From assembly GCF_003182485.1 (NCBI RefSeq), contig NZ_QGTX01000001.1, positions 2,376,001-2,440,000 on the forward strand: a DNA stretch of 64,000 nucleotides, given 5' to 3'. The position numbers and the translations under genes were made by a program. The notes under the pieces were generated by a model. The model was given only the letters and a program-made list of their open reading frames with translations, was not told where the DNA came from and ran no database searches. Each line of letters starts with the position of its first letter. Position 1 is the first letter of the stretch. Source of the stretch: Geodermatophilus normandii. Its GTDB lineage: Bacteria > Actinomycetota > Actinomycetes > Mycobacteriales > Geodermatophilaceae. Positions 8,532-18,535 of this stretch are shown one piece after another.

Positions 8532-9326
8532 ATGGGCACCGGTCACCTGCACGCGCGGGACGCCGACGACCTGCTGGAGCTGCTCCGGGCCGCCCGGTCC
8601 GAGGACCCCGGACCCGTGCTGCCGTGGGGGCTGCTCGAGGGGCTGGTGCGCCTGGTGCCCTGCGGCGTCGTCCTGACCTGCCGGCTGCTCGACCACCGCG
8701 ACTGCCGGACCGTCGTCGTCCAGGGGGCGCTCGCCGACGGGACGCGCGGCGTCGAGCACGCCGACGCGCGGGCGCTGGAGGGCCCGTACGCCCGGCTGCG
8801 CTCGCCGGTGACCGGGGGCTCGCGGGGCGTGCGTGCCCTGCGTCGCGCCCTGGCCTCCCCGTTCCCGCGCCCGGTGGACGGGGGAGGGCCGGCGCGCGCC
8901 GAGGTCGTGACCGACGTGCCCGGGGAGCTCGTGGTGCCCCTGCGGTCACCGGCCGGTCCGGCGGCGCACCTGCTCCTCCTCCGGACCGACGACGAGCCGT
9001 TCCCCGACCGGGACCCCTCGCTGCTGGAGCTGGCCCGCCCGCACCTGGTCGAGGTCTGGGCGGCCGCCGAGCGGCGCCGGGCGGGGATCCCGCGGCTGAC
9101 CGCGCGCGAGTGGGAGGTGCTCGCGCTCGCCGCGGCCGGGCTGGTGACCGACGAGATCGCCGCGGCCCTGTGCATCGCCGTCGGCACGGCGCGCAAGCAC
9201 GCCGAGCACATCCGCGAGAAGTGCGGTGCCCACTCCCTGGCCGAGGCGGCCGCCCGGTGCCTGCCCGCCGGGTCGGGGCCGCTGCCCCCGGGGGCCCGGG
9301 ACGGCCTCGGCCCTCCGGGACGGTGA
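8532..9326 (+). CDS. LuxR-type (GerE) transcriptional regulator, tandem copy 1
   Basis: A 264-residue protein. It starts with a region shared with its downstream paralogue ([20 protein letters not shown], about 22-41), has a divergent central part, and ends with a LuxR-type helix-turn-helix ([16 protein letters not shown] to [15 protein letters not shown], about 190-235). No receiver, LuxR autoinducer domain or ATPase was recognised, though the N-terminal half could be a GAF-like sensor. ATG 8532 has GGGGGAG upstream. The stop overlaps the start of copy 2 by 4 bases, so the pair is co-translated and could form heterodimers. Confidence 0.85.
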   Translation: MGTGHLHARDADDLLELLRAARSEDPGPVLPWGLLEGLVRLVPCGVVLTCRLLDHRDCRTVVVQGALADGTRGVEHADARALEGPYARLRSPVTGGSRGVRALRRALASPFPRPVDGGGPARAEVVTDVPGELVVPLRSPAGPAAHLLLLRTDDEPFPDRDPSLLELARPHLVEVWAAAERRRAGIPRLTAREWEVLALAAAGLVTDEIAAALCIAVGTARKHAEHIREKCGAHSLAEAAARCLPAGSGPLPPGARDGLGPPGR

Positions 9327-10108
9327 CCGGCGTGGGCACCGGTTCCCTGCGCGAGGGCGACGCCGACGCGCTCGCCGACCTGCTGCGGGCCGCGCGGTGC
9401 GAGGACCCGGGGCCGGTGCTGCCCTGGGTGCTGCTCGAGGGACTGCTGCGGCTGGTCCCGTGCGACCTCGGCGTCACCTACCAGGCGCACGACCACCGGC
9501 GCCGGCAGAGCCTGCTCGTCCAGGGCGTCATGGACGACGGCACCCGGGGGGTGGAGGAGCCGGGGCCGACGGCTCCCGACGACCGCTTCTGGCACCTGTG
9601 GTGGTCCTCGATCTGCAGCTGGCCACAGCGCACCGGGGACCTCGCCAGCGTGATCCACACCGGGGACCTGTACCCGACCGAGCGCGCCCGCCTGGCCGAC
9701 CCGATGCACGCCGAGGTCCTCACCGACAGCACCGCCGAGCTCATGGTCTCGCTGCCCGCCCCGCCGGGGGAGGCCCGCCGGCTGCTGTTCCAGCGCTGGA
9801 GCGGCGGGCCGTTCACCGAGCGGGACCGGCGGCTGCTCGAGCTGGCCCGCCCGCACGTGCAGGAGCTGTTCCTGCTGGCCGAGCGCCGCCGGGCGGAGGT
9901 GCCGCGGCTGACCCGCCGGGAGTGGGAGGTGCTGGCGCTGGCCGGGGCCGGCCTGTCCACCGAGGACATCGCGGCCGCCCTGTGGATCTCCCGCGGCACC
10001 GTCCGCAAGCACGCCGAGCACATCCGCGAGAGGTGCGGGACGCACACGCTCGCCGAGGCCGCCGCGCGTGCCCTCCCGCACGCGCCGGTGGCCGTGCCGC
10101 GCCGGTGA
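9323..10108 (+). CDS. LuxR-type (GerE) transcriptional regulator, tandem copy 2
   Basis: A 261-residue paralogue of the preceding gene. The N-terminus repeats the [20 protein letters not shown] block and the C-terminus carries a near-identical helix-turn-helix ([16 protein letters not shown] to [15 protein letters not shown]). The central part is longer in Trp ([11 protein letters not shown]) and may sense a small molecule. GTG 9323 overlaps the stop of copy 1 as GTGA; GTG 9332 is an alternative. The gene ends in front of a hairpin that lies over the 3' end of the convergent iclR-type gene. Confidence 0.85.
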   Translation: MTGVGTGSLREGDADALADLLRAARCEDPGPVLPWVLLEGLLRLVPCDLGVTYQAHDHRRRQSLLVQGVMDDGTRGVEEPGPTAPDDRFWHLWWSSICSWPQRTGDLASVIHTGDLYPTERARLADPMHAEVLTDSTAELMVSLPAPPGEARRLLFQRWSGGPFTERDRRLLELARPHVQELFLLAERRRAEVPRLTRREWEVLALAGAGLSTEDIAAALWISRGTVRKHAEHIRERCGTHTLAEAAARALPHAPVAVPRR

Positions 10109-10109
10109 C

Positions 10110-10130
10110 GCCGCGGCCTCAGCCCGCGGC
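10110..10130. terminator. Bidirectional hairpin between the LuxR pair and the IclR gene
   Basis: GCCGCGG (10110-10116) pairs with CCGCGGC (10124-10130), a 7-bp perfect stem with a 7-base loop. It spans the junction of two convergent genes and includes the last codons of the IclR gene. Confidence 0.5.
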
Positions 10131-10820
10131 GCGGGCGATGACGGCCGCCGTCTCCAGGACCGCCCCGACCACCTCGGGGCTCGGCCGGCGGCCCAGCCGC
10201 TCCACCGGTCCGGAGATCGACACCGCGCCGAGCACCGCGCCGGCCGGGTCGCGCACCGGCGCGGAGAGCGAGGCGACGCCGGGCTCGCGCTCGGCGACGC
10301 TGTGCGCCCACCCCCGACGGCGGACGTCGAGCAGGGTGCGGGCGGTGAAGCTGGCCTGCGGCAGCAGCGGGGTGACCTCCTCCGGCGGGGCGAAGGCCAG
10401 CAGCGCGTGCGCCGCCGAGCCCGCCGTCATGGGCAGCCGCGCGCCGACCGGCACCGTGTCGCGCAGGCCGTGCGCGCGCTCCGCGACCGCGACGCACACC
10501 CGCGAGCCGCCCTCGCGCACGTAGAACTGGGCGCTCTCACCGCTGGCGTCGCGCAGCGTGGCCAGGTGCCGCCCGGCGACCCGGGCGAGGTCGGCGCTGC
10601 CGTGGCTGAGCTCGGTCAGCGCCGGCCCGGGTGCCCACGTCCCCGCCGGCGTGCGCCGCAGCAGCCGGTGCCCCTCGAGCGCGACGGCCAGCCGGTGGGC
10701 CGTCGCGCGCGGCAGGTCGGTACGGGCGACGAGGTCGGCGAGCGACGCCGGCTCCTGCGCGACGGCGCGCAGGATGGCCACTGCTTTGTCCAGCACGGCG
10801 ACGGGGTTAGGCTGTCCCAC
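10119..10820 (-). CDS. IclR-family regulator divergent from leuCD (NdgR/LtbR type)
   Basis: A 233-residue IclR-family protein. An N-terminal winged helix-turn-helix ([19 protein letters not shown], about 27-45) is followed by the effector-binding domain ([14 protein letters not shown], then SISGPVERL). The position, divergent from leuC, is that of NdgR of Streptomyces and LtbR of Corynebacterium, which control leucine (and tryptophan) synthesis. Control of leuCD and itself is inferred from that and from the repeats between the genes. GTG 10820 is the preferred start; GTG 10841 would add 7 residues and would place the gene's own operator inside the coding region. Confidence 0.88.
   Translation of the reverse strand: MGQPNPVAVLDKAVAILRAVAQEPASLADLVARTDLPRATAHRLAVALEGHRLLRRTPAGTWAPGPALTELSHGSADLARVAGRHLATLRDASGESAQFYVREGGSRVCVAVAERAHGLRDTVPVGARLPMTAGSAAHALLAFAPPEEVTPLLPQASFTARTLLDVRRRGWAHSVAEREPGVASLSAPVRDPAGAVLGAVSISGPVERLGRRPSPEVVGAVLETAAVIARAAG
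10786..10813 (+). promoter_or_regulatory. Candidate leuCD promoter
   Basis: TTGTCC (10786-10791) and TAGGCT (10808-10813) are separated by 16 bases, a fair match to a housekeeping promoter. The start point would fall near 10820, inside the repeat-containing operator. Confidence 0.5.
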
Positions 10821-10865
10821 ACAGCGATACTCCCATCCCACACAGTGAGAAGCCACCGTGGGATG
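10815..10865. promoter_or_regulatory. Operator region with direct and inverted repeats between iclR-type gene and leuC
   Basis: The decamer TCCCACACAG occurs at 10815-10824 and 10836-10845, exactly 21 bp apart (two helical turns). CATCCCAC (10834-10841) also forms an inverted repeat with GTGGGATG (10858-10865). The sites lie just downstream of the leuC -10 and cover the start of the regulator gene. Binding by the adjacent IclR protein is inferred. Confidence 0.55.
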
Positions 10866-10886
10866 ACCCGAACCGGGAGGGACCCC

Positions 10887-12299
10887 GTGCCGAAGACCCT
10901 GGCGGAGAAGGTCTACGACGCCCACGTCGTGCGCAGCGCCGCGGGCGAGCCGGACCTGCTCTACATCGACCTGCACCTCGTGCACGAGGTCACCAGCCCG
11001 CAGGCCTTCGACGGGCTCCGCGCCGCCGGCCGCCGGGTCCGCCGCCCCGACCTGACGATGGCCACCGAGGACCACAACGTCCCGACGCTGGAGGTCCTCA
11101 AGCCGATCGCCGACCCGGTCAGCCGCGCGCAGGTCGAGGCGCTGCGCCGGAACGCCGCGGAGTTCGGCATCCGGCTCGCGCCGATGGGCGACCGCGACCA
11201 GGGCATCGTGCACGTCATCGGCCCGCAGCTCGGGCTGACCCAGCCCGGGCTGACCATCGTCTGCGGCGACAGCCACACCTCCACCCACGGCGCCTTCGGC
11301 GCGCTGGCGTTCGGCATCGGCACCAGCGAGGTCGAGCACGTGCTGGCCACCCAGACGCTGCCGCAGAACCGGCCCAAGCAGATGGCCGTCACCGTCGAGG
11401 GCGAGCTCCCCGAGGGCGTCTCGTCCAAGGACGTCATCCTCGCCGTGATCGCGAGGATCGGGACCAACGGCGCCGCGGGGCACGTCATCGAGTACCGCGG
11501 CAGCGCCATCGAGGCGCTGTCGATGGAGGCCCGGATGACGATCTGCAACATGTCGATCGAGGCCGGCGCCCGCGCCGGGATGATCGCCCCGGACGAGACG
11601 ACGTTCGCCTACCTGCAGGGCCGCCCGCACGCCCCGCAGGGCGCCGACTGGGACGCCGCCGTCGAGTACTGGCGCACGCTGCGCACCGACGAGGGCGCCG
11701 TCTTCGACACCGAGGTCGTGCTCGACGCCGCCGAGCTCTCGCCGTTCGTCACCTGGGGCACCAACCCCGGCCAGGGCCTGCCGCTGACCGAGCGGGTGCC
11801 CGACCCGGCCGACCTCGCCGACGACAACGAGCGCCGCGCCGCCGAGCAGGCGCTGGCCTACATGGGCCTGACGCCGGGCACCCCGCTGCGGGAGATCGAG
11901 GTGGACACCGTCTTCCTCGGCTCGTGCACCAACGGCCGGATCGAGGACCTGCGCACCGCCGCCGAGCTGCTGCGCGGCAGGAGGATCGACGCCGGCACGC
12001 GGATGCTCGTCGTCCCCGGGTCGATCGGCGTCAAGCTGCAGGCCGAGGCCGAGGGCCTGGACCGCGTCTTCACCGAGGCCGGCGCCGAGTGGCGGGGCGC
12101 GGGGTGCTCCATGTGCCTGGGCATGAACCCCGACCAGCTCGCGCCGGGGGAGCGGTCGGCGTCGACGAGCAACCGCAACTTCCAGGGCCGGCAGGGCAAG
12201 GGCGGACGCACCCACCTGGTGTCGCCGTCCGTGGCCGCCGCGACCGCCCTCACCGGCCGCCTCACCGCCCCCGCCGACCTCGAGACCGCCGGAGTCTGA
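10887..12299 (+). CDS. leuC: 3-isopropylmalate dehydratase large subunit
   Basis: Aconitase-superfamily subunit that isomerises 2- to 3-isopropylmalate in leucine synthesis, with a 4Fe-4S cluster. The protein has 470 residues, normal length. The cluster cysteines are the one in [14 protein letters not shown] and the pair in [11 protein letters not shown]. The [19 protein letters not shown] signature is also present. GTG 10887 has a GGGAGGG site upstream. leuD follows after 5 bases. Confidence 0.97.
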   Translation: MPKTLAEKVYDAHVVRSAAGEPDLLYIDLHLVHEVTSPQAFDGLRAAGRRVRRPDLTMATEDHNVPTLEVLKPIADPVSRAQVEALRRNAAEFGIRLAPMGDRDQGIVHVIGPQLGLTQPGLTIVCGDSHTSTHGAFGALAFGIGTSEVEHVLATQTLPQNRPKQMAVTVEGELPEGVSSKDVILAVIARIGTNGAAGHVIEYRGSAIEALSMEARMTICNMSIEAGARAGMIAPDETTFAYLQGRPHAPQGADWDAAVEYWRTLRTDEGAVFDTEVVLDAAELSPFVTWGTNPGQGLPLTERVPDPADLADDNERRAAEQALAYMGLTPGTPLREIEVDTVFLGSCTNGRIEDLRTAAELLRGRRIDAGTRMLVVPGSIGVKLQAEAEGLDRVFTEAGAEWRGAGCSMCLGMNPDQLAPGERSASTSNRNFQGRQGKGGRTHLVSPSVAAATALTGRLTAPADLETAGV

Positions 12300-12304
12300 G
12301 CCCG

Positions 12305-12910
12305 ATGGACGCCTTCACCACCCACACCGGCACGGCCGCCCCGCTGCGCCGCAGCGCCGTCGACACCGACCAGATCATCCCGGCCGAGTACCTCAAGCGG
12401 ATCACCCGCACCGGCTTCGAGGACGGCCTGTTCGTCGCCTGGCGCACCAACGAGCCGGACTTCGTGCTCAACCAGCCGCAGTACGCCGACGCCACGGTCC
12501 TCGTCGCCGGCCCCGACTTCGGCACCGGCTCCTCGCGCGAGCACGCCTGCTGGGCGCTGCTCGACGGCGGGTTCCGCGTGGTCATCAGCTCGCGGTTCGC
12601 CGACATCTTCAAGAACAACTCGACCAAGTCCGGCCTGCTCACCGTCGTCCTGCCGCAGGCCGACGTGGAGGCGCTCTGGCAGGCGGTCGAGGCCGACCCC
12701 GCGACGCCGGTGACGGTCGACCTGCAGGCCCGCACGGTCACCTACGGCGACACGACCGTGCCGTTCGAGGTCGACGAGTACACCCGCTGGCGGCTGCTCG
12801 AGGGCCTCGACGACGTCGGCCTCACCGAGCGGCACCTGGCCGACATCGAGGCCTTCGAGGCCGGGCGCCCCGCCTGGCTGCCCCGGGCCCTCCCGGCGCT
12901 GCCCGCCTGA
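12305..12910 (+). CDS. leuD: 3-isopropylmalate dehydratase small subunit
   Basis: Swivelling-domain partner of LeuC. The protein has 201 residues. Conserved features are [14 protein letters not shown] near the N-terminus, [17 protein letters not shown] in the middle and the [19 protein letters not shown] segment. ATG 12305 starts 5 bases after leuC. The gene usually found next in Actinobacteria, hupB, is absent: only 22 bases separate leuD from the convergent Nudix gene. Confidence 0.96.
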   Translation: MDAFTTHTGTAAPLRRSAVDTDQIIPAEYLKRITRTGFEDGLFVAWRTNEPDFVLNQPQYADATVLVAGPDFGTGSSREHACWALLDGGFRVVISSRFADIFKNNSTKSGLLTVVLPQADVEALWQAVEADPATPVTVDLQARTVTYGDTTVPFEVDEYTRWRLLEGLDDVGLTERHLADIEAFEAGRPAWLPRALPALPA

Positions 12911-12932
12911 GGTCCGCCCGGCCCCGGCTCCC

Positions 12933-13868
12933 TCAGCGGGGGGCGTCGGGGTCGGGACCGAGGTCGCGGTAGTAGTCGGCGGCCAGCGCGCCGGGTCGGC
13001 CGCCGAGTGCCCACACGCTGCCCTTCGCCGCCGGCGGGTACAGCCGCCCGGCGACCCCCTCCCAGCGGACGCCGAGGCTCATCAGCACCGACGGGATCGC
13101 CCCGCCCTGGCTGCAGACCACGGCGACGCCGGGCTGCTCGCGTGGCTCCAGCAGCCGCTCGACCGCGGCGAGGCCGGCCTGCGGATCGGCGGCGAACTCC
13201 TCCTCGCCGAGCTCCGGCAGGGAGCGCACCGGCAGGCCGGTGCGCTCCGCCAGCGGCTCGAGGGTCTGCCGGCAGCGCACCCGGTCGGCGCTCAGGAGCT
13301 CGCACGGGCCGAACACCGGCAGGACGTCGGCGAGCTGCCGCGCCTGCCGCCAGCCCCGGGTCTCCAGCGGCCGCTCGTCGTCGGGGCCGTCCCAGTCGCT
13401 GCGGCTGCCGGCCTTGGCGTGGCGCACCAGCAGCAGCGTCGGCGTCCGGGGGACGTCGTCGCGGAGGAGGTCGGCGACCACCCGACGGTCGTGCTCGTGG
13501 GTCATCAGCGCCGCCGCCTCGGCGACCGGCAGCCAGCGCAGCTCGTCGACCTCGTCGTTGGGGACGAACGGCTCCTCGGCACCGACCGCGCGCATGAGCC
13601 AGTAGTCCACCTGCTTGGGCCCGGCGGCGACCTCGTAGCGCGTGCGCAGGCTGCGCCGGCCGGCCACGACCCGCAGGCCGGTCTCCTCGGCGACCTCCCG
13701 CACGGCGGCGGTCAGCGCGTTCTCCCCGGCGTCGAGCTTGCCCTTGGGCAGCGACCAGTCGTCGTAGCGCGGGCGGTGCACGACCACGGTCTCCAGCCCG
13801 CCGCCGGCGGCCGGTCGCCACACCACCCCGCCCGCGGCCGCGACGACGGCCGCCCGCTCAGTCGGCAT
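12933..13868 (-). CDS. mutT1: MutT1-like Nudix hydrolase fused to a histidine phosphatase domain
   Basis: A 311-residue two-domain protein. The N-terminal Nudix domain has a full box (G43 to L65: GKLDAGENA, then REVAEETGL). The C-terminal domain carries the histidine-phosphatase motif LLVRHAKAG near residue 145. The architecture matches mycobacterial MutT1, which degrades 8-oxo-dGTP or 8-oxo-GTP and diadenosine polyphosphates. Its start lies inside the end of ppk (11-base overlap), so the two are coupled, the same neighbour relation as in M. tuberculosis. Confidence 0.88.
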   Translation of the reverse strand: MPTERAAVVAAAGGVVWRPAAGGGLETVVVHRPRYDDWSLPKGKLDAGENALTAAVREVAEETGLRVVAGRRSLRTRYEVAAGPKQVDYWLMRAVGAEEPFVPNDEVDELRWLPVAEAAALMTHEHDRRVVADLLRDDVPRTPTLLLVRHAKAGSRSDWDGPDDERPLETRGWRQARQLADVLPVFGPCELLSADRVRCRQTLEPLAERTGLPVRSLPELGEEEFAADPQAGLAAVERLLEPREQPGVAVVCSQGGAIPSVLMSLGVRWEGVAGRLYPPAAKGSVWALGGRPGALAADYYRDLGPDPDAPR

Positions 13869-15975
13869 GCTCGGTGACCAGGCGCATCAGCCGTGCCTGG
13901 GAGTCCCGGGTCCCGGTGCGGGTCCAGCGGCCCTCGGGGCCCAGCTCCCAGCAGCGCACGCCGGGCGCCATCGCGTCGTCGAACACGGCCTGCAGCTGGC
14001 GCTGCGCGGTGTCGTCGCACACCCGCAGCAGCACCTCCACCCGGCGGTCGAGGTTGCGGTGCATGAGGTCGGCGCTGCCCAGCCAGAACTCCGGCTCGCC
14101 GTCGTTGGTGAAGGACATCACCCGCGAGTGCTCGAGGAAGCGGCCCACGATCGAGCGGACCCGGATCGTCTCCGACAGGCCGGGGACGCCGGGCCGCAGC
14201 GCGCAGATGCCGCGGATCAACAGCTCCACGGGCACGCCCGCCCGGGAGGCCTCGTACAGCGCGTCGATGACCCGCTCGTCGACCAGCGAGTTCACCTTGA
14301 ACCGGATGCCCGCGGGCCGGCCCTCGGCGGCGTGCCGCGCCTCCCGGCGGATCTTCTCCACCAGGCCGCTGCGGATGCCGTGGGGCGCCACCATGAGCTG
14401 CCGGTAGGCCGTCTGCCGCGAGTAGCCGGTCAGCACGTTGAACAGGTCGGTGAGGTCGGCACCGACCCGCGGGTCGGCGGTGAGGATGCCCAGGTCCTCG
14501 TACAGCCGCGCCGTCTTCGGGTTGTAGTTGCCGGTGCCGATGTGCACGTAGCGGCGCAGCACGCCGTTCTCCCGGCGCACCACCAGCGCCGTCTTGCAGT
14601 GCGTCTTGAGCCCCACCAGGCCGTAGACGACGTGGCAGCCGGCCCGCTCCAGCGACCGGGCCCAGGTGATGTTGGCCTGCTCGTCGAAGCGCGCCTTGAT
14701 CTCGACGAGGACGACCACCTGCTTGCCCGCCTCGGCGGCGCTGATCAGCGCGTTGACGATCGGCGAGTCACCCGAGGTCCGGTAGAGCGTCTGCTTGATC
14801 GCCAGGACGTGGGGGTCGGCGGCGGCCTGCTCGATGAAGCGCTGCACGCTCGTGGCGAACGAGTGGTACGGGTGGTGGACGAGCACGTCCCCCTCGCGCA
14901 GCGTCGCGAAGACGCTCTTGGGCGTCTCGCCCTCGCTCAGGCGCGGGTGGGTGGCCGGGACGAACGGCTCGTCCTTGAGCTCCGGGCGGTCGAGGTCGTA
15001 GAGCGCCCACAGCGAGGAGAGGTCCAGCAGCCCGGGCACCGTGACGACGTCCTGCGGGCTCATCTCCAGCTCGGAGACGAGGACGTCGAGGATCTGCGGG
15101 TCCATGGTCTCGGTGACCTCGAGCCGCACCGCCGGGCCGAACCGGCGTCGGGCGAGCTCGCGCTCGAGGGCCTGCAGCAGGTCCTCGTCCCGGTCCTCCT
15201 CCACCTCGAGGTCGGCGTTGCGGGTCACCCGGAACAGGTGGTGGTCGAGGACGTCGAGGCCCGGGAACAGCTGCGGCAGGTGAGCGGCGATGAGGTCCTC
15301 GAGCGGCAGGAACGTCGCCTCGGAGTCCACCGCCCCCACGGGCACGAACCGCGGCACGTTGTTGGGCACCTTGAGCCGGGCGAAGCGCGGGCCACCGGTC
15401 TCCGGGTCGCGGACGACGACGGCGAGGTTGAGCGACAGGCCGCTGATGTAGGGGAACGGGTGCGCCGGGTCCACGGCCAGCGGCGTGAGCACCGGGAAGA
15501 CCTGGTCGCGGAAGTACTCGCGCAGCCGCCGCGTCTGGGTCTCGGCGAGGTCCTCCCAGTGCACGATCCGGATGGCCTCGGCCTCCAGCCGCGGCGTGAC
15601 GTCCTGCTGGAAGCAGACCGCGTGCCGGTGCACGAGCTCCTGGGTGCGCTCGGTGACCCGGGCCAGCTGCTCCCGGATCGTCAGCCCGTCGGGGGAGCGG
15701 ACGGTGAGCCCGGTGCTCTGCCGCCGCTTCAGCCCGGCGATGCGCACCATGTAGAACTCGTCGAGGTTGCCGGCGAAGATCGCCAGGAACTTCGCCCGCT
15801 CCAGCAGCGGCAGCGACGTGTCCTCGGCCAGCTCCAGCACCCGCGCGTTGAAGTCCAGCCACGACAGCTCCCGGTTGAGGAAACGGTCCGCCGGCAGCGC
15901 GGGCGGTTCCTCGGGGGGGCGTGCGGGGACCTCGGGCGACGTCGTCTCGGCTGCCACCGCCACATCGTGCCCCAC
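13858..15975 (-). CDS. ppk: Polyphosphate kinase 1
   Basis: Makes inorganic polyphosphate from ATP (reversible), usually at the inner membrane. The protein has 705 residues, normal for PPK1. The N-terminal [19 protein letters not shown] signature and the catalytic block [19 protein letters not shown], with the autophosphorylated His near residue 478, are present. The start is GTG 15975. The downstream mutT1 overlap suggests a ppk-mutT1 transcript. Confidence 0.96.
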   Translation of the reverse strand: MGHDVAVAAETTSPEVPARPPEEPPALPADRFLNRELSWLDFNARVLELAEDTSLPLLERAKFLAIFAGNLDEFYMVRIAGLKRRQSTGLTVRSPDGLTIREQLARVTERTQELVHRHAVCFQQDVTPRLEAEAIRIVHWEDLAETQTRRLREYFRDQVFPVLTPLAVDPAHPFPYISGLSLNLAVVVRDPETGGPRFARLKVPNNVPRFVPVGAVDSEATFLPLEDLIAAHLPQLFPGLDVLDHHLFRVTRNADLEVEEDRDEDLLQALERELARRRFGPAVRLEVTETMDPQILDVLVSELEMSPQDVVTVPGLLDLSSLWALYDLDRPELKDEPFVPATHPRLSEGETPKSVFATLREGDVLVHHPYHSFATSVQRFIEQAAADPHVLAIKQTLYRTSGDSPIVNALISAAEAGKQVVVLVEIKARFDEQANITWARSLERAGCHVVYGLVGLKTHCKTALVVRRENGVLRRYVHIGTGNYNPKTARLYEDLGILTADPRVGADLTDLFNVLTGYSRQTAYRQLMVAPHGIRSGLVEKIRREARHAAEGRPAGIRFKVNSLVDERVIDALYEASRAGVPVELLIRGICALRPGVPGLSETIRVRSIVGRFLEHSRVMSFTNDGEPEFWLGSADLMHRNLDRRVEVLLRVCDDTAQRQLQAVFDDAMAPGVRCWELGPEGRWTRTGTRDSQARLMRLVTEHAD

Positions 15976-16006
15976 CGAGGTGAACGGCGAGAGCGCGCCG
16001 GAGCGC

Positions 16007-16639
16007 TCAGGCGGCCGGCCGCGGCAGTCGCGGCAGCAGCGCCGCCGTCGCGGCGCCGACGCCCAGGTGCACGGCGGCGGCGAGGTCGGCGGGGGTGTCG
16101 ACGTCGCGGCGCAGTCCCGGCCAGCCGCCGGCCAGCGGCACCGCGCCCGCCGCGGCGTGCGCGGCGGCCGAACCCCGCCCGAACCGCGGGTCCAGCGGCA
16201 CGCCCGACGCGGTCAGCAGCGTCGTCCCCGTGCCCGCGGCGTCGGCGACGAAGCAGCGCGGCGCGGTGGCGGCGGCCAGCGCGGCGGCGAGTTCGTCGGA
16301 CCGCAGCGCCGGCAGGTCCGAGGACAGGGCGGCGACGGCGTCGCCGCCGCTGGCCCGGGCGCCGTGGGCCAGCGCCGGGTTCAGGCCGCGGTCGGGCTCG
16401 TCCGGGACGGTGCGCGCGCCGAGCGCCCGGACGGTGGCGGCCGCGCGCTCGTCGTCGGTCACCACGACGACGTCGGCCACCGCGGCGCAGTCCCGGGCCG
16501 CGGCGACGGTGTCGGCCAGCAGCGCGAGCACGAGGTCGGCGTGCACCCCGGGACCACCGCCGGTCAGCGGCACCAGGCGGGTCTTGGCCGCGCCGAGCCG
16601 CTTCGCCGGGACGACCAGGGACCACCGCACGGCGTCCAT
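16007..16639 (-). CDS. cofC: 2-phospho-L-lactate or phosphoenolpyruvate guanylyltransferase (F420 biosynthesis)
   Basis: A 210-residue nucleotidyltransferase-fold protein of the CofC/FbiD family. It activates 2-phospholactate or phosphoenolpyruvate with GTP for coenzyme F420 synthesis. It begins [17 protein letters not shown], has VVVVTDD for nucleotide binding, LSSDLPALR, and the closing [15 protein letters not shown] 16639 precedes the conserved start. It lies next to ppk as FbiD (Rv2983) does in M. tuberculosis. In Actinobacteria phosphoenolpyruvate is the shown substrate of FbiD; which applies here is not visible. Confidence 0.88.
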   Translation of the reverse strand: MDAVRWSLVVPAKRLGAAKTRLVPLTGGGPGVHADLVLALLADTVAAARDCAAVADVVVVTDDERAAATVRALGARTVPDEPDRGLNPALAHGARASGGDAVAALSSDLPALRSDELAAALAAATAPRCFVADAAGTGTTLLTASGVPLDPRFGRGSAAAHAAAGAVPLAGGWPGLRRDVDTPADLAAAVHLGVGAATAALLPRLPRPAA

Positions 16640-16751
16640 GTGAGCACACGGCGGCGTCCGCGCGCCGACGCCGGCGACCCCCCGGTGCGCACGCCGACCC
16701 GGGGGAGGGTCGATCATGTGCCGATCGTCACGACCGAGCGGAGGGGTGCCG

Positions 16752-17540
16752 GTGACCGAGGAGCAGTCCTCCCGGAGCGCGGCGGAGGAGCGGCGCGCGC
16801 TGCACGTGCGCGGGCGGCTGCCGTGGTCGCTGAAGCTGGCGGTGGTGGTCATCTACCCGACCGCCTCGCTGCTGTTCCGGCTCCGCTACCGCCACGGCGA
16901 CCGGCTGCCGCGCACCGGCCCGGTGCTGCTCGTCGCCAACCACGTCTCGGTGCTCGACCCGCTGGCCTGCGCGCGCCTGGTCTACGACAACGGGCGGATC
17001 CCGCACTTCCTCGCCAAGGAGGCGGTGTTCAGGGGCCTGGCGGGGAAGATCCTCCGGCACGCCGGGCAGATCCCGGTGGCCCGCGGCTCGGCGGAGGCCC
17101 GCGGCTCGCTGGCCGCCGCGGCGGCCGACCTCGAGGCGGGCAACGTCGTCGTGATCTACCCCGAGGGCTCGGTGACCCGCGATCCCGACTGGTGGCCCAT
17201 GCAGGCCCGCACCGGCGTCGCGCGGCTGGCGCTGACCACCGACGCCGTCGTGCTGCCGGTGGCCCAGTGGGGTCCCCAGCGGGTGCACGACTACCACACC
17301 AAGAAGCTGCACCTGCGGTTCCGGACGCCCACCGAGTACTCCCTCGGCGAGCCGGTCGACCTCTCGGCGCTGCGGGCGCAGGTGCGGGCCGGGCGGGCGC
17401 TCACCCCCGACGTGCTGCGGGAGACCACCGACCTGATCATGGGCCGCGTGCGCGACCTGCTGTCCGAGGTGCGGGGCGAGCCCGCGCCGCCGGCCTTCGC
17501 CCCCCGTCCGGGGCGGTCCCTGCCGGGGGACGCCGCGTGA
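16752..17540 (+). CDS. plsC: 1-acyl-sn-glycerol-3-phosphate acyltransferase family protein
   Basis: A 262-residue PlsC-like membrane-associated acyltransferase of phosphatidic-acid synthesis. It has the catalytic NHVSVLD (HX4D) block near residue 60 and the glycerol-phosphate-binding YPEGSVTRD block near residue 140. A hydrophobic segment ([16 protein letters not shown]) precedes them. GTG 16752 has GGAGGGG 6 bases upstream. The stop overlaps gpsA, which makes the glycerol-3-phosphate substrate backbone, so the pair is metabolically coherent. Confidence 0.9.
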   Translation: MTEEQSSRSAAEERRALHVRGRLPWSLKLAVVVIYPTASLLFRLRYRHGDRLPRTGPVLLVANHVSVLDPLACARLVYDNGRIPHFLAKEAVFRGLAGKILRHAGQIPVARGSAEARGSLAAAAADLEAGNVVVIYPEGSVTRDPDWWPMQARTGVARLALTTDAVVLPVAQWGPQRVHDYHTKKLHLRFRTPTEYSLGEPVDLSALRAQVRAGRALTPDVLRETTDLIMGRVRDLLSEVRGEPAPPAFAPRPGRSLPGDAA

Positions 17541-18535
17541 GCGCCCGCGCCGCCGTCCTCGGGGCCGGCTCCTGGGGCACCACCTTCGCCAAGGTCCTCG
17601 CCGACGCCGGCTGCACGGTGTCCCTGCACGCCCGCCGGCCCGAGCTCGCGACGGCGATCGCCGAGTCGGGGGAGAACGCCGAGTACCTGCCCGGGGTGGC
17701 GCTGCCCGGCGCGCTGACGGCGACCCCCGACGCCGCGGAGGCCCTCGACGGCGCCGAGGTCGTCGTCCTCGCCGTCCCCTCGCAGTCGCTGCGGGCCAAC
17801 CTGCTCGAGTGGACGCCGCTGCTGCCCGCCGACGCGACCCTGCTGTCGCTGATGAAGGGCGTCGAGCTCGGCACGACCAAGCGGATGAGCGAGGTCATCC
17901 GCGAGGTCACCGGCGCCGGGGCCGACCGGGTGGCCGCGCTGTCGGGCCCGAACCTCGCCCGCGAGATCGCCGAGGAGCAGCCGGCGGCCACCGTCATCGC
18001 CTGCGCGGACCCCGACCGCGCCGCCGCGCTGCAGGCCGCCTGCCTCACGCCCTACTTCCGGCCCTACACCAACTCCGACCTGGTCGGCTGCGAGCTCGGC
18101 GGCGCGGTGAAGAACGTCATCGCGCTGGCCTGCGGCATCGCCGAGGGCATGGGTTTCGGTGACAACACCCGCGCGTCGCTGATCACCCGCGGCCTGGCCG
18201 AGACCACCCGCCTGGGCGTGGCGCTGGGTGCCGAGCCCGCGACCTTCGCCGGACTGGCCGGGCTCGGCGACCTCGTGGCCACCTGCAGCTCCCCGCTGTC
18301 GCGGAACCGGACCTTCGGGGAGAAGCTGGGTCGCGGCCTGTCACTGGAGGAGGTGCAGGCCACCACCCGGCAGACCGCCGAGGGGGTCAAGAGCTGCCGG
18401 CCCGTGCTGGACCTGGCCCGCGCCCACGGCGTCGACGTGCCGCTCACCGAGGCGGTCGTGCGCGTCTGCCACGAGGGCGTGCCGGCCGGTGCGGTGCTGA
18501 AGGAGATCATGAGTCGCGAGGCCAAGCCCGAGTGA
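17537..18535 (+). CDS. gpsA: Glycerol-3-phosphate dehydrogenase, NAD(P)+
   Basis: Reduces dihydroxyacetone phosphate to sn-glycerol-3-phosphate for phospholipid synthesis. The protein has 332 residues. The Rossmann motif [17 protein letters not shown] is at residues 8-24. [15 protein letters not shown] and [18 protein letters not shown] carry the catalytic Lys. GTG 17537 overlaps the plsC-like stop by 4 bases, and the 3' end overlaps the next gene by 4 bases. Confidence 0.96.
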   Translation: MSARAAVLGAGSWGTTFAKVLADAGCTVSLHARRPELATAIAESGENAEYLPGVALPGALTATPDAAEALDGAEVVVLAVPSQSLRANLLEWTPLLPADATLLSLMKGVELGTTKRMSEVIREVTGAGADRVAALSGPNLAREIAEEQPAATVIACADPDRAAALQAACLTPYFRPYTNSDLVGCELGGAVKNVIALACGIAEGMGFGDNTRASLITRGLAETTRLGVALGAEPATFAGLAGLGDLVATCSSPLSRNRTFGEKLGRGLSLEEVQATTRQTAEGVKSCRPVLDLARAHGVDVPLTEAVVRVCHEGVPAGAVLKEIMSREAKPE

